DNA from: Dyadobacter psychrophilus | GTDB lineage: Bacteria; Bacteroidota; Bacteroidia; Cytophagales; Spirosomataceae | DNA: 64,000 nucleotides | Reading direction: 5' to 3' | Assembly: GCF_900167945.1 (NCBI RefSeq) | Contig: NZ_FUZA01000005.1 | Coordinates: 264,601 to 328,600 of the forward strand | Part shown: piece by piece, positions 8,584 through 17,842 of the stretch | How the letters are laid out: the number at the start of each line of letters is the position of its first letter | Position numbering within the stretch: position 1 is the stretch's first letter | Notes under the pieces: model-generated | What the model was told of the DNA's origin: nothing | Database searches by the model: none | The model's input: only the letters and a program-made list of their open reading frames with translations | Translations under genes and position numbers: made by a program

Positions 8584-11500
8584 ATGGTTGAGAATTCTAT
8601 TGTTACCAATCCATTTCCAGGCCTTAGGAGTTATGATTATGAAGATCATGCTTTGTTCTTCGGCAGGGACGCGCATATCCGGGAGCTAAAAAACAAGCTC
8701 CTGGATGGGCGCTTTCTTGCGTTGATCGGGTCGTCGGGAAGTGGTAAATCTTCTTTGATTAAAGCCGGTTTGATCCCTTCGCTCGAAGAAGGCGATTCTG
8801 CGAACCTTTGGGCGGCAGGCCGCTGGAAAGTGATCATTTTCCGGCCGGGTGGACATCCGGTCCGGAACTTTGTAAATGCAGTGAAAACGGCCATGCGGAG
8901 CGACGACCCGGATTGGGATAACCGCGACACATTAGCCATTGAAAAACAGCTCAGCACCGATCCGAAGGCAGCATTAGCATTGCTTTCAGCCGCCACGGAC
9001 CGAAAGATTTTGATCGTCATTGACCAGTTTGAAGAGCTGTTCCGCTACGAGCTGGCGGATGATTTTTCTGGCAAAAACAGGACGAATGCATTTGTTCAAT
9101 TACTGCTCACACTAATCAACCAACGCGAATTCCCGGTGCATGCGGTGATCACGATGCGCTCCGATTATCTGGATCATTGCACCGAATTCAACGGCCTTAC
9201 CGAGGTCATCAACCGCGGTTATTATCTTCTTCCAAAAATGAATGCGGACGAAGTAAAGCAGGTAATTGTAGGTCCGGTAGAGTTCGCAGGTGCAAGTATT
9301 GAGCCCGAATTGGTAACCGGACTTTTGAAAGAACTTTCCGACAATCCGGATTTCCTGCCTATTCTGCAACACGCATTAATGCGCACCTGGGATCGCTGGA
9401 AGTCAACAAAACCGTTTTCTTCTCCCGTTTCGCGTGCTGATTATGAAGCAATCGGCACCATGCAGGAATCGATCACGATGCATGCCGAGGAAATTTACAC
9501 GCAGCGGCTGGACGAAAAACGACGTAATGCAGCTGCTAAACTTTTAAAATCACTTATTGTACTTGGCCCGAGCGACACATCTTCGCTACACCCGACGCCT
9601 TTACGCGAAATCATTCAGATAACGGGCATTCCGGATTATCTGCTGATTGATGTCATCCTTGTTTTCCGGGAAAATGGTGTCTCTATTTTGACCCCAAAAC
9701 CGGGTGTAAAAATCGATCACGATTCCATTATTGACGTTTCGGTTGAAAAAGTGCTCACATTCTGGGAAAGATGCCGGAAGTGGATTGAAGAGGAATTGGA
9801 ATCCGCAAAATTATATAAGCAGCTTAGTTACTCAGCCTCACTTTATCAGGAGGGCCGGACAGGACTTTGGGTTAACCCCGAATTACAACTAGGACTTAAA
9901 TGGCTGAAAGAAAGCGAGCCAACATTGGAATGGGCGCAACGCTATGACCCGTTTTTTGAGCGTGCAACCAATTTTCTGGATTACAGTAAAAAACAATACG
10001 AGCTTGACGTAAGGCAAAAAGAAGACCGCCAAAAGCGCGAACTCCGCAAAGCCAGAATTTTCGCTTCTGTGCTGGGAGTCAGCTCATTGGTATCATTATT
10101 ATTCCTAATTGTGGCGCTAGTGCTGCGTACGCAGGCACAACAAAGCGAGAAAACGGCATTGGAGAAAGAAAGTCTGGCACTGGAAGAACGCAAACGTGCT
10201 GAGGATCAGACACGTGAAGCCATTTCGCAAAAGAAGATTGCTGAGCAGCAAGGCACATTTGCTGAGCTGCAAAAGACATTGACAGAAGAACAAAAAGGCA
10301 TTGCAGTAAGGGAGCAGGAAAAAGCGGTGAAAGAAAGCATTGCCGCAAAAATCGCGAAGCAAATTGCTGAAGAACAGAAGATCCAGGCGGATAATGCAAG
10401 GAAAGCCGCCGTTGAATCTCAGAAACAAACAGAAATTCAAAAAGAATACGCAGTAAGCGCGCAAAAGGAATCCGACAGGCAGAAAATATATGCGCAATCG
10501 GCTCAGAAAGAGGCAGAAAGCTCCCGTAATGATGCGTTGAAACAGCGCTCCAAAGCCGTGGCCCGTTTCATCGCCATTCAATCATTTCAAATGCCAGCGG
10601 GAGAAGATCTTGCGGCATTACTGGCATTGAAGGCTTATGATTTTAATATAAAAAATGGCGGTGAGCGCGAGAATCCGGACATTTTCAATGCATTATCCAA
10701 AGCCGCTGGCGCGAAGGCAACATTGATCGCCCATAATGACATTGTACGCGTGGTTGCCGAGCCGCAAGCTGCAAATTCATTGTTTGCAACCGCAGGCGAC
10801 GACGGCATTGTGAGTTTGTGGAATTATCAGACGCCCGCTGCCAAGCCACTCATTTTCCGAAACCCAAGACAGACATTCCGGAGCATCCGTTCTGTGGCTT
10901 TTATGCCCGATGGGAAATCCATTTTCACCGGTTCTTCCAATGGCCAGATCGTTCGCTGGGACAATCTGGTTCCCGGAACGGCGCCGGCTAAGACCATTGT
11001 CGGCCACGACGGGATCATTTTCTCGATGACGGTCAGAAACATTAATAACAAACCTAACTTAATTTCTATCAGTTCAGCCGGTCAGATCAGGCTTTGGGAC
11101 GTCAGCGACAAGAAGCTCGATGTGCTGAAAAATGTCAATGTTGGAACAGAAATAGCGGCCGTGCAAATGCCCGGTGACGGGCGCTTCATGTTCCTGGCAA
11201 CGGGAAATGGCAAACTGATCCGCCTCGACCTGACCAAACTCGACGCCAAGCCAACGGAATTTTCCCTGCCTAACCTGCGCGGCCGACTGATTTCAATGGC
11301 ATTTACGCCAGATCAAAAACATTTGTATTTCGGCACAAGCTCGGGCATGCTTTACAATGTGCGGATGAGCAACGACGAACCTGTTCCGAATTCTTTAACT
11401 GGCACGCAGGGAACGCATACATCCGGCATTACAAGCATTGCATTCGCACCCGACGGAAGCCGTATTGCAACTGCGTGCTACGACTGGAAAATCCGCATTT

Positions 11501-11766
11501 GGAATGCGAGGGAAGATATTTCAAAGCAGCAGCCCGTGTTATTGAGTGATTTTGATTACTGGGTTATGGATGTTCAGTTTACGCATGACGGAAACAAACT
11601 GCTGGCTGCGGGCGCGGACAAAACCGTTCGGATCTGGGATATTAACTCGGCGGACCTGTTTGCCGAAGTTTCAAAAAAAGTGAAGAGAGAACTGACCGAG
11701 GAAGAGTGGGACCAATACATTGGAAAGGATATTCCTTACGAAAAACTGTCCCGCAACATCAGATAA
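8584..11766 (+). CDS. nSTAND1 NTPase with transmembrane segment, coiled coil and WD40 repeats
   Basis: 1060 residues. The N-terminus NPFPGLRSYDYEDHALFFGR is typical of novel STAND NTPase 1; Walker A is GSSGSGKS (residues 49-56) and Walker B is ILIVIDQFEELF (about 140-150). A single membrane helix lies at about 491-516 (FASVLGVSSLVSLLFLIVAL), followed by a long Glu/Gln/Ala/Lys-rich coiled coil to about 665, then WD40 repeats (about 714-1035) with GDDGIVSLWNY, SSNGQIVRWDN, AGQIRLWDVSD, CYDWKIRIWNA and ADKTVRIWDIN. STAND proteins are ATP-driven oligomerising switches. The layout suggests a membrane-anchored signalling or scaffold ATPase with its propeller on one side. Start is 5 bases after the RsbW-like gene; the next start follows one base after its stop. 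Confidence 0.9.
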   Translation: MVENSIVTNPFPGLRSYDYEDHALFFGRDAHIRELKNKLLDGRFLALIGSSGSGKSSLIKAGLIPSLEEGDSANLWAAGRWKVIIFRPGGHPVRNFVNAVKTAMRSDDPDWDNRDTLAIEKQLSTDPKAALALLSAATDRKILIVIDQFEELFRYELADDFSGKNRTNAFVQLLLTLINQREFPVHAVITMRSDYLDHCTEFNGLTEVINRGYYLLPKMNADEVKQVIVGPVEFAGASIEPELVTGLLKELSDNPDFLPILQHALMRTWDRWKSTKPFSSPVSRADYEAIGTMQESITMHAEEIYTQRLDEKRRNAAAKLLKSLIVLGPSDTSSLHPTPLREIIQITGIPDYLLIDVILVFRENGVSILTPKPGVKIDHDSIIDVSVEKVLTFWERCRKWIEEELESAKLYKQLSYSASLYQEGRTGLWVNPELQLGLKWLKESEPTLEWAQRYDPFFERATNFLDYSKKQYELDVRQKEDRQKRELRKARIFASVLGVSSLVSLLFLIVALVLRTQAQQSEKTALEKESLALEERKRAEDQTREAISQKKIAEQQGTFAELQKTLTEEQKGIAVREQEKAVKESIAAKIAKQIAEEQKIQADNARKAAVESQKQTEIQKEYAVSAQKESDRQKIYAQSAQKEAESSRNDALKQRSKAVARFIAIQSFQMPAGEDLAALLALKAYDFNIKNGGERENPDIFNALSKAAGAKATLIAHNDIVRVVAEPQAANSLFATAGDDGIVSLWNYQTPAAKPLIFRNPRQTFRSIRSVAFMPDGKSIFTGSSNGQIVRWDNLVPGTAPAKTIVGHDGIIFSMTVRNINNKPNLISISSAGQIRLWDVSDKKLDVLKNVNVGTEIAAVQMPGDGRFMFLATGNGKLIRLDLTKLDAKPTEFSLPNLRGRLISMAFTPDQKHLYFGTSSGMLYNVRMSNDEPVPNSLTGTQGTHTSGITSIAFAPDGSRIATACYDWKIRIWNAREDISKQQPVLLSDFDYWVMDVQFTHDGNKLLAAGADKTVRIWDINSADLFAEVSKKVKRELTEEEWDQYIGKDIPYEKLSRNIR

Positions 11767-11767
11767 T

Positions 11768-14395
11768 ATGAAAAGAATTTTACACATTTTGATCATCATA
11801 ACCCTCGCTTTTGCGTGCCTGGATGCATTTGCCCAGGACGATTGCGATGCTTCGGTGATTGTGCCGGAAGCCGACAGAAAATACCGTACAGGCAATTTTG
11901 ACGAGGTTTTTCAAATATTAAACCCTTGTCTTAAAACCAAATTTTCCCCTAATGCACAGGTGCAGGCGTATAAGATCATTGCATTGACTTACCTCGCGCT
12001 GGATTCATTGCCGCAAGCTGCCACAGCTGTCCGTAACCTGCTGGTGGCCAACCAGAATTACGAACCTGAGTTTTCCGCATTGCCGCAATTCAAAGATCTC
12101 GTTGCTCAGCAGCGCGATCTGATGGACCGCATTATCCAAATTACGTCCGTTTCCAAAAAGGCTGAGAATCTGCTCCAAGTGCCAGCGACGGTGACGGTTT
12201 TGACGCAAACAGACATTTTAAAAAGAGGTTATAAAGACCTGACGCAAATGCTGAACGACATTCCGGGTTTCGATGTGATCAGGGGAAACGGGCCCTCTTA
12301 TGTGACATTTTACCAGCGCGGTTACCGATCCACTTCCAACGACCGCACCATTCTGCTCGTGGATGGCGTAGAGGAAAACGACTTGAACTCAGACAACATT
12401 CCCATTTCCCGGCAGTATGCGTTGTCGGACATTGAGCGCGTGGAAGTGATATACGGCCCCGCCTCCACAATGTATGGTGCCAATGCTTTTATGGGTGTTA
12501 TTAACCTCATTACCAAGCGTTTCCTGGATCGTGAAATGCCCGAAGGAAAGAAAACGGTTATTGCTGCGAATGGTCAGGTACGCTATGGATCATTAAACTC
12601 AAAGCTCATTGACGGCGTAGTGACGATGCGGACAAAGGATGTGGCGGTTTCTGTGACCTCCCGTTATTTCTCTTCCAATGAGCTGAATTACAGTAAGTAT
12701 CCGGAATGGAATTACGATCCGAGAACGGCTGAAAACTATCCAACGCAGCAAAATATTAACGGCACCGCCGCACAGACTTACCTTACCAACAGCAAGCTCA
12801 CGGCCCTCTTCCCAAACAGTGATTTATATCAGATCGGCTATGATGCAAACGGCGCTGCGAATGCGTTAAGCCTTACCGCTGCCGGAAAAGCGAAGGCCGC
12901 GGAACTGGACAATGTCAATTTATTCCAGGCAAATGTGAATGGAAGTCCGGTTGGTTTTAATGATGATTCTAAAAACTTTTTCATCCGGGCAAAGGTCGAG
13001 TTCAAGGACTTCATGATCTCGCTCATGAGCTGGAAAACGGATGAAGGCGCTACGCCCTGGTATACCAATCGCTCGCGCATTGTAACGCCCGATATTTCCC
13101 GCTGGGTGGCCAATAACAAGGCATTTTCATTGACCTACAATAAATTTATTTCGGAAAAGGTCCAGATCATGAACCTCACTTCCTACCGCCTCCATGAACT
13201 GAACGGCGCTACCAACTTGCCGACTTACCGCGGCTATTTCAATGGCAGTTACGGAATTATAGACCTGTTGAACCAGCGCAAGCCAACTTATTCAATCCCT
13301 TACTGGTATCGCGTTTCCAACCAGCTTCGTAACGAATTCCGCGTGTTGCTTACACCCTTGCCGAAACTCGACATCAACAGCGGCATCGAGATCAGGAACA
13401 GCATTATCCAGGCAAACTACATTACTTCCCAGACCGAAAACGCCGACGAAACCGGCCGTCCGGATTCCACGCTCGCAGGCGGTGACAATTTCAGGGTTTT
13501 TGACATTGGCATATTTACACAAGCCACTTATAACTGGACGGAAAGCCTCAAAATGGTGCTCGGTTCCAGGCTCGATCACAATCAGATCCGTTCGAATGGT
13601 GGTTATGGTTTTGTTTTCAATCCGCGGTTGAGCTTGATTTATTCAAAAGGGAAATTTGTATTCAAAGGTATTTATACTGAGGCATTTAAGGACGCTTCTT
13701 ACCTGCAAAAATATGCTACTAATCGCGAACGCCAACTGAATAACCCGACTTTGCAGCCTGAGCGTGTGAAGAATGTAGAGGGCAGCGTTTCGGCGCGGTT
13801 TAGTAAAGCCATGTCATTCAATGTGGCGGCTTACATTGCCAATTACAGCAATGCTGTGGGCCTTGCCAATGCCACGACACCGGCCGGCGTGCCCACGCAA
13901 CAGTTTCAGGCGTTGGGTAAGCAGCGGATCATTGGCATCCAGTCGGAAGCCAGATATGACGTGAAAAACCTGAATGTCTGGGGTAATTTTACATATAGTA
14001 ATCCAAGCGACCTGAGTAAGGTGGAAGGACAGAAAATCCCTGTAAGCGACATTGCGCCATGGTCCGCTAACCTCGGTGCTGTGTATGAGCCGGTTAAAAA
14101 TCTGAGCATCAGCATTACCAATAATTACATCAGCGCGCGTAAGTCCGGGTCAGGAACCTCAGGAAGCAGTAACCCCATCACCAGATTTGACGCAATTTAC
14201 CTGCTGAATTCAACATTTACCTATCATAACGTGCTCAACCTGTTCAGTTTACAGGTTCAGGTGTCCAATGTTTTAAACAACGAATATTTCGTACCGGGCA
14301 TACGTGCAGCCGAGGGGGTTACCTCTGCGTCGCGTTATCCGCAGGAAGGCCGTGTCTTTTCAGTCGGGCTTCTTTTTGATACAAACCGAAAATAA
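11768..14395 (+). CDS. TonB-dependent receptor with N-terminal TPR-like extension
   Basis: The start chosen is ATG 11768, one base after the previous stop, because it gives a good signal peptide (MKRILHILIIITLAFACLDAFA, cut before QDD) and 875 residues. After the signal there is a ~100-residue helical, TPR-like region (ADRKYRTGNFDEVFQILNP, then AYKIIALTYLALDSLPQAA) instead of the carboxypeptidase-like domain common in Bacteroidota receptors. The plug follows (VPATVTVLTQTDILKRGY, DGVEENDLNS, IERVEVIYGPASTMYGANAF) and then a 22-strand-type barrel ending in an aromatic strand. Such receptors import siderophores, vitamins or glycans across the outer membrane or act as transducers. Its place in a signalling operon favours a sensing role, which is inference. 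Confidence 0.88.
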   Translation: MKRILHILIIITLAFACLDAFAQDDCDASVIVPEADRKYRTGNFDEVFQILNPCLKTKFSPNAQVQAYKIIALTYLALDSLPQAATAVRNLLVANQNYEPEFSALPQFKDLVAQQRDLMDRIIQITSVSKKAENLLQVPATVTVLTQTDILKRGYKDLTQMLNDIPGFDVIRGNGPSYVTFYQRGYRSTSNDRTILLVDGVEENDLNSDNIPISRQYALSDIERVEVIYGPASTMYGANAFMGVINLITKRFLDREMPEGKKTVIAANGQVRYGSLNSKLIDGVVTMRTKDVAVSVTSRYFSSNELNYSKYPEWNYDPRTAENYPTQQNINGTAAQTYLTNSKLTALFPNSDLYQIGYDANGAANALSLTAAGKAKAAELDNVNLFQANVNGSPVGFNDDSKNFFIRAKVEFKDFMISLMSWKTDEGATPWYTNRSRIVTPDISRWVANNKAFSLTYNKFISEKVQIMNLTSYRLHELNGATNLPTYRGYFNGSYGIIDLLNQRKPTYSIPYWYRVSNQLRNEFRVLLTPLPKLDINSGIEIRNSIIQANYITSQTENADETGRPDSTLAGGDNFRVFDIGIFTQATYNWTESLKMVLGSRLDHNQIRSNGGYGFVFNPRLSLIYSKGKFVFKGIYTEAFKDASYLQKYATNRERQLNNPTLQPERVKNVEGSVSARFSKAMSFNVAAYIANYSNAVGLANATTPAGVPTQQFQALGKQRIIGIQSEARYDVKNLNVWGNFTYSNPSDLSKVEGQKIPVSDIAPWSANLGAVYEPVKNLSISITNNYISARKSGSGTSGSSNPITRFDAIYLLNSTFTYHNVLNLFSLQVQVSNVLNNEYFVPGIRAAEGVTSASRYPQEGRVFSVGLLFDTNRK

Positions 14396-14407
14396 CTGCT
14401 CAACGAA

Positions 14408-14992
14408 ATGGAAATATTGCTTAAAAACCCTCTTCACTTCATGGAAACAAGGTTTGAAATCAGAAATTCGGAATTCCTGCTCATGAAGCTGGACTATCCC
14501 GAACGGCTGGACGAAATGGGGGCGCTCAGGGTGTTGGCCTGGAAAGACGAACAGGGGGTTAGCCAGGATTTTTTCTCTCATAAAGCCTGGCTGGACGACG
14601 AAGATTTGCTGGCGCACCATTGGGTGATCCTTCATAACAAAGAAATTGTGGCCGCCGCCCGAATGAGTTTTCACCAGGATTACAGCTCCATTCCGCATGC
14701 CGATCTTTTCGATGGGTCCATTCTGGAAGGCTATGGAAATGGCCCTTATGCTTCTTTAAACCGGCTTGTGGTTGCACCGGAATATCGGGGAAACGGCTTT
14801 TCAACATTGCTGGACGAGGCGCGGATCAATTTTGCAACCGCTCATGGCATTAAAATGATCATTGCGCAGCCTGTTGCTTCCCGCATTAAAGCTTTGGAAG
14901 ATCTTGGATTTCTATACCTGGGGAAAATCAGGCCATTGTATCAAATGCCGGAGCGCCAGATCTATTTTATGATTAAGGAATTAGGAAAGTAA
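14408..14992 (+). CDS. GNAT family N-acetyltransferase
   Basis: 194 residues. The acetyl-CoA binding signature RLVVAPEYRGNGFSTLLDEA (motif A, with R-G-N-G) is clear, preceded by strand WVILHNKEIVAAARMSFH and followed by MIIAQPVASRIKALEDLGF, the usual C-terminal helix-strand of GNAT proteins. The start could also be ATG 14441 (METRFEI...), since the first 11 residues add nothing recognisable. The acyl acceptor is unknown. It is placed 12 bases after the TonB receptor and 3 bases before the membrane HEAT protein, so it is part of the same transcription unit. Confidence 0.85.
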   Translation: MEILLKNPLHFMETRFEIRNSEFLLMKLDYPERLDEMGALRVLAWKDEQGVSQDFFSHKAWLDDEDLLAHHWVILHNKEIVAAARMSFHQDYSSIPHADLFDGSILEGYGNGPYASLNRLVVAPEYRGNGFSTLLDEARINFATAHGIKMIIAQPVASRIKALEDLGFLYLGKIRPLYQMPERQIYFMIKELGK

Positions 14993-14995
14993 TTT

Positions 14996-17842
14996 GTGAA
15001 AAAATTCAGGGACATATCGCGGATGCTCAACATCAGAAAGGACGAGGAAAGCCTCGTAAGCCTGCTGATGGCCTATTCCTTTTTTATGGGAGGCGCAACT
15101 GCATTGTTCTATACAGTGGTCGCTTCGTCATTTCTCGTCAGTTTTGACCAGCTAATGCTGCCGCAGGTTTATGTGGTTGGCGGCGTATTTGTCTATCTGC
15201 TCGGACTTGGGCTCACCAGGGTCCAAAAGCGAATTGCATTTGATCGGCTGGGCGAAAATGCATTGCTTTTTCTGATCGTCTCAATCGCGTTTTTCCTGGT
15301 AACCTATCATCTTACGGGCAGCAAGTGGGTGTTTTTCTGCCTGTTTATCTGGAACCGTATTTTCGTTCTGGTCAATGGTGTCACATTCTGGGCGGTTGTG
15401 GTTAAGGTTTTTAATTTCCAGCAGTCCAAAAGATTGTCCTCGCTCATCAACAGCGGAGAAGTTTTCTCGTCCGTGATCATGTATCTCGCTGTTCCTGCGC
15501 TGGTTAAAGTTTTGCCAATAGATTCGCTTTTGATCATCGCAGTTGGTTTCCTGCTTGTATGTGCTGTTTTGTTAAAACAAATCCATAAGCGCCATGTAAC
15601 GACCAATCACACGCGTATCGAGGTGAAAAATAAAGTGGCTGACAATGTGGTCGCTGATGCTGTTGATCCAAAATATTACAGAAACATCTTCCTGTTGGCG
15701 CTGTTGCCTGTTTTCGCGTTGTTTTATGTCGAATACATTTTCTTCACTGAGTCGCGCAGCGTCTTCCCAAATAAAGAATCCCTCGCCAGCTTTCTGGGTT
15801 TTTTCTTTGGTATCAGTGCCATTCTTGAATTTTTTATCAAGACCTTCCTTTACAACAAACTGATCAGTAAATATGGCTTGAAGCTTGGCATTCTGATCCT
15901 TCCGTTAAGCCTTGTTTTCAGTTTTGCTGTTTCTGTCATTTACGGATTGAGTTATGACACTGCCGCGATCTTTTTTGCCTGCATTGCGCTTTCGCGTTTT
16001 TTCATGAGCGCAATCAGAAAAGCCGTTGCAGAGCCGGCTTACCAGGTTTTGTATCAGCCAATTCAGGCCCGCTTCCGGCTCAACATTCAGGGTAGGATCG
16101 AGGGTCGGGCCAAGGCAATGGGCGGTTTGGCGGCGGGAGTTTTGCTTTTTGCCCTTGTTAATATTTCAAGGATGGATGCCTTGCAGCTAGCCATTCTGTT
16201 TCTTATGGTAGCAGTTTGCTGGACATTCCTGGCGTTTACTGGTGAGAACTCCTACAAAAAAATGGTGCGGGAAAAGGTTTTTCAATTTCCCGAAAAATTA
16301 AAGAAAAAAGACGCTTACGTTCCGGCACAAAAGGCTTCCGGCAAAGCTTTCGAACAGCTCACTGACCAAATTTTTTCACCAAAAGAAGAGGACCGGATCG
16401 ATGCGGCCCTGGGTCTTGGCGATACGAACCGGTTCCTGTCTTATAAATATCTGATCCCGCTTTTGCAGGATCCCAGCAAAAAAGTACGCGAGGCGGCCAT
16501 TTACACGGCAGGTGAACTGAAAAGGCCGGAGTTATGGCCGTTTCTGATGGAGCAAATGGAAACCGACCGATATTTTTCGGTATCCTTTGAAGCACTGGTC
16601 AAGTCGGGGCCGGCGCTGTTAAAATACATTGAAAAATCATTTTTAAGCAACAATGACAACCGTTACCGGCAACTGCATCTCCTAAAAATAGTGGAGCAGG
16701 TAGGCGGGCCCGAAGCGATCCGGTTTTTACGCAGAAATCTCGAAAACCCAAACCGGTTTGTAAAGGATAAGGTGTTGGAAGCATTGCGAAACCTGCGTTA
16801 CACCTGTAACAGCACGGAGCAAACTTTTATGCTGAACGAGCTGGACGAGCACCTGAAAACATTTGCCTGGCTGCTTTCCGCACAACATGACCTTACAGAA
16901 GCATACGGGCCAGAAACGCAGCTAATGTTGAATATGGAGAGGGAAAAACTGCGCATTATGCGGAAGGCGTTCATCGTGCTGGAAGCCGTTTATGGTTCGA
17001 GATTTCATGCTGTGACATTGCTGAAAAGCGATCAGTCGACAGATGCAAGGGATTATCTGACCGAAATTTGCGACCTGTTACTGCCTGAAAACGTCAAAAA
17101 TAAAGTCCTTCCTTACCTGGACAGTGATTCGCTGGACGAGATGCGCCGCCGTTACGCAGAAATTTATCCGCTTGCTTCCCTGTCGGTCGAAGAGCGTTTG
17201 ATTGACATTATTAACAAAGATTACACCCGTATTTCCCGGTGGACAAAAGCGGTGGCGATCAGAGAGTTGCAGCATTTTGATGCGCATATCGTTACGCCCG
17301 TGCTGGTTGCAAATGCCGTCTCGCGATCCAAAGTCATTTCGCAGACTGCTTTTTACATCCTCAGGATTGTTAATCCCGCCCGTTTTCACTCGCTATTGGA
17401 CGTAATGACGCGAAATAATGATGCATTTCATCTCGAAATCATGAAGCCGCTCGAATGGCTTTCTAGGGAGGAAGACCTGCTTATTTCCAAGCTTCGGCGC
17501 TTGCGGGAAACGCGTGCCCTGGGCGGTTTGCTTAGCGGCGAATTGCAAAAAATACTGCTCACTTCCGCATACTTTCAGGAAGAAGGCGGCGAGGTGATTG
17601 ATCTTCGCAAGCACCTTGGCGACGGTGATGTTTCCATTCTTGTCACTTACGGAAAGTTGTTTTTCTCGAAAATCGGAGTGCTGGAAGCAGGCAACATTCG
17701 AAATGTGACCGAGCTGACCAAAATGGGTGTTGCGATGATCCCCAATGTGCTGGAAGACACTGAGTTTTATGTTGTCGAAAATTTCTTATTAAAAGATCTT
17801 AATATCACACAAAATGTGGAGGAAAGCATTGAGGTGCAATAG
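14996..17842 (+). CDS. Nucleotide-transporter-like (NTT/MFS) membrane protein fused to HEAT-like repeats
   Basis: 948 residues starting at GTG 14996, three bases after the GNAT stop. About the first 420 residues hold around 10-12 hydrophobic helices (LMAYSFFMGGATALFYTVVA, WVFFCLFIWNRIFVLVNGVT, FNFQQSKRLSSLINSGEVFS), resembling ADP/ATP-translocase-like NTT proteins, in which the segment after WNRI and the 'QSKRL..I..G' motif are characteristic. From about 440 come HEAT-like helical repeats (YLIPLLQDPSKKVREAAIYT) and a long helical region; the last ~110 residues (IDLRKHLGDGDVSILVTYGK) are beta-rich and may be a degenerate cyclic-nucleotide-binding-like domain. Transport is not certain; a sensor role is equally possible. 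It overlaps the following sensor gene by 29 bases. Confidence 0.75.
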   Translation: MKKFRDISRMLNIRKDEESLVSLLMAYSFFMGGATALFYTVVASSFLVSFDQLMLPQVYVVGGVFVYLLGLGLTRVQKRIAFDRLGENALLFLIVSIAFFLVTYHLTGSKWVFFCLFIWNRIFVLVNGVTFWAVVVKVFNFQQSKRLSSLINSGEVFSSVIMYLAVPALVKVLPIDSLLIIAVGFLLVCAVLLKQIHKRHVTTNHTRIEVKNKVADNVVADAVDPKYYRNIFLLALLPVFALFYVEYIFFTESRSVFPNKESLASFLGFFFGISAILEFFIKTFLYNKLISKYGLKLGILILPLSLVFSFAVSVIYGLSYDTAAIFFACIALSRFFMSAIRKAVAEPAYQVLYQPIQARFRLNIQGRIEGRAKAMGGLAAGVLLFALVNISRMDALQLAILFLMVAVCWTFLAFTGENSYKKMVREKVFQFPEKLKKKDAYVPAQKASGKAFEQLTDQIFSPKEEDRIDAALGLGDTNRFLSYKYLIPLLQDPSKKVREAAIYTAGELKRPELWPFLMEQMETDRYFSVSFEALVKSGPALLKYIEKSFLSNNDNRYRQLHLLKIVEQVGGPEAIRFLRRNLENPNRFVKDKVLEALRNLRYTCNSTEQTFMLNELDEHLKTFAWLLSAQHDLTEAYGPETQLMLNMEREKLRIMRKAFIVLEAVYGSRFHAVTLLKSDQSTDARDYLTEICDLLLPENVKNKVLPYLDSDSLDEMRRRYAEIYPLASLSVEERLIDIINKDYTRISRWTKAVAIRELQHFDAHIVTPVLVANAVSRSKVISQTAFYILRIVNPARFHSLLDVMTRNNDAFHLEIMKPLEWLSREEDLLISKLRRLRETRALGGLLSGELQKILLTSAYFQEEGGEVIDLRKHLGDGDVSILVTYGKLFFSKIGVLEAGNIRNVTELTKMGVAMIPNVLEDTEFYVVENFLLKDLNITQNVEESIEVQ

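Noticed and set aside
8584..11766. nSTAND1 gene as an anti-phage defence system
   Set aside because: Some STAND proteins are defence effectors, but this one lies in a housekeeping-like signalling array with no nuclease or other effector domain and no defence neighbours.
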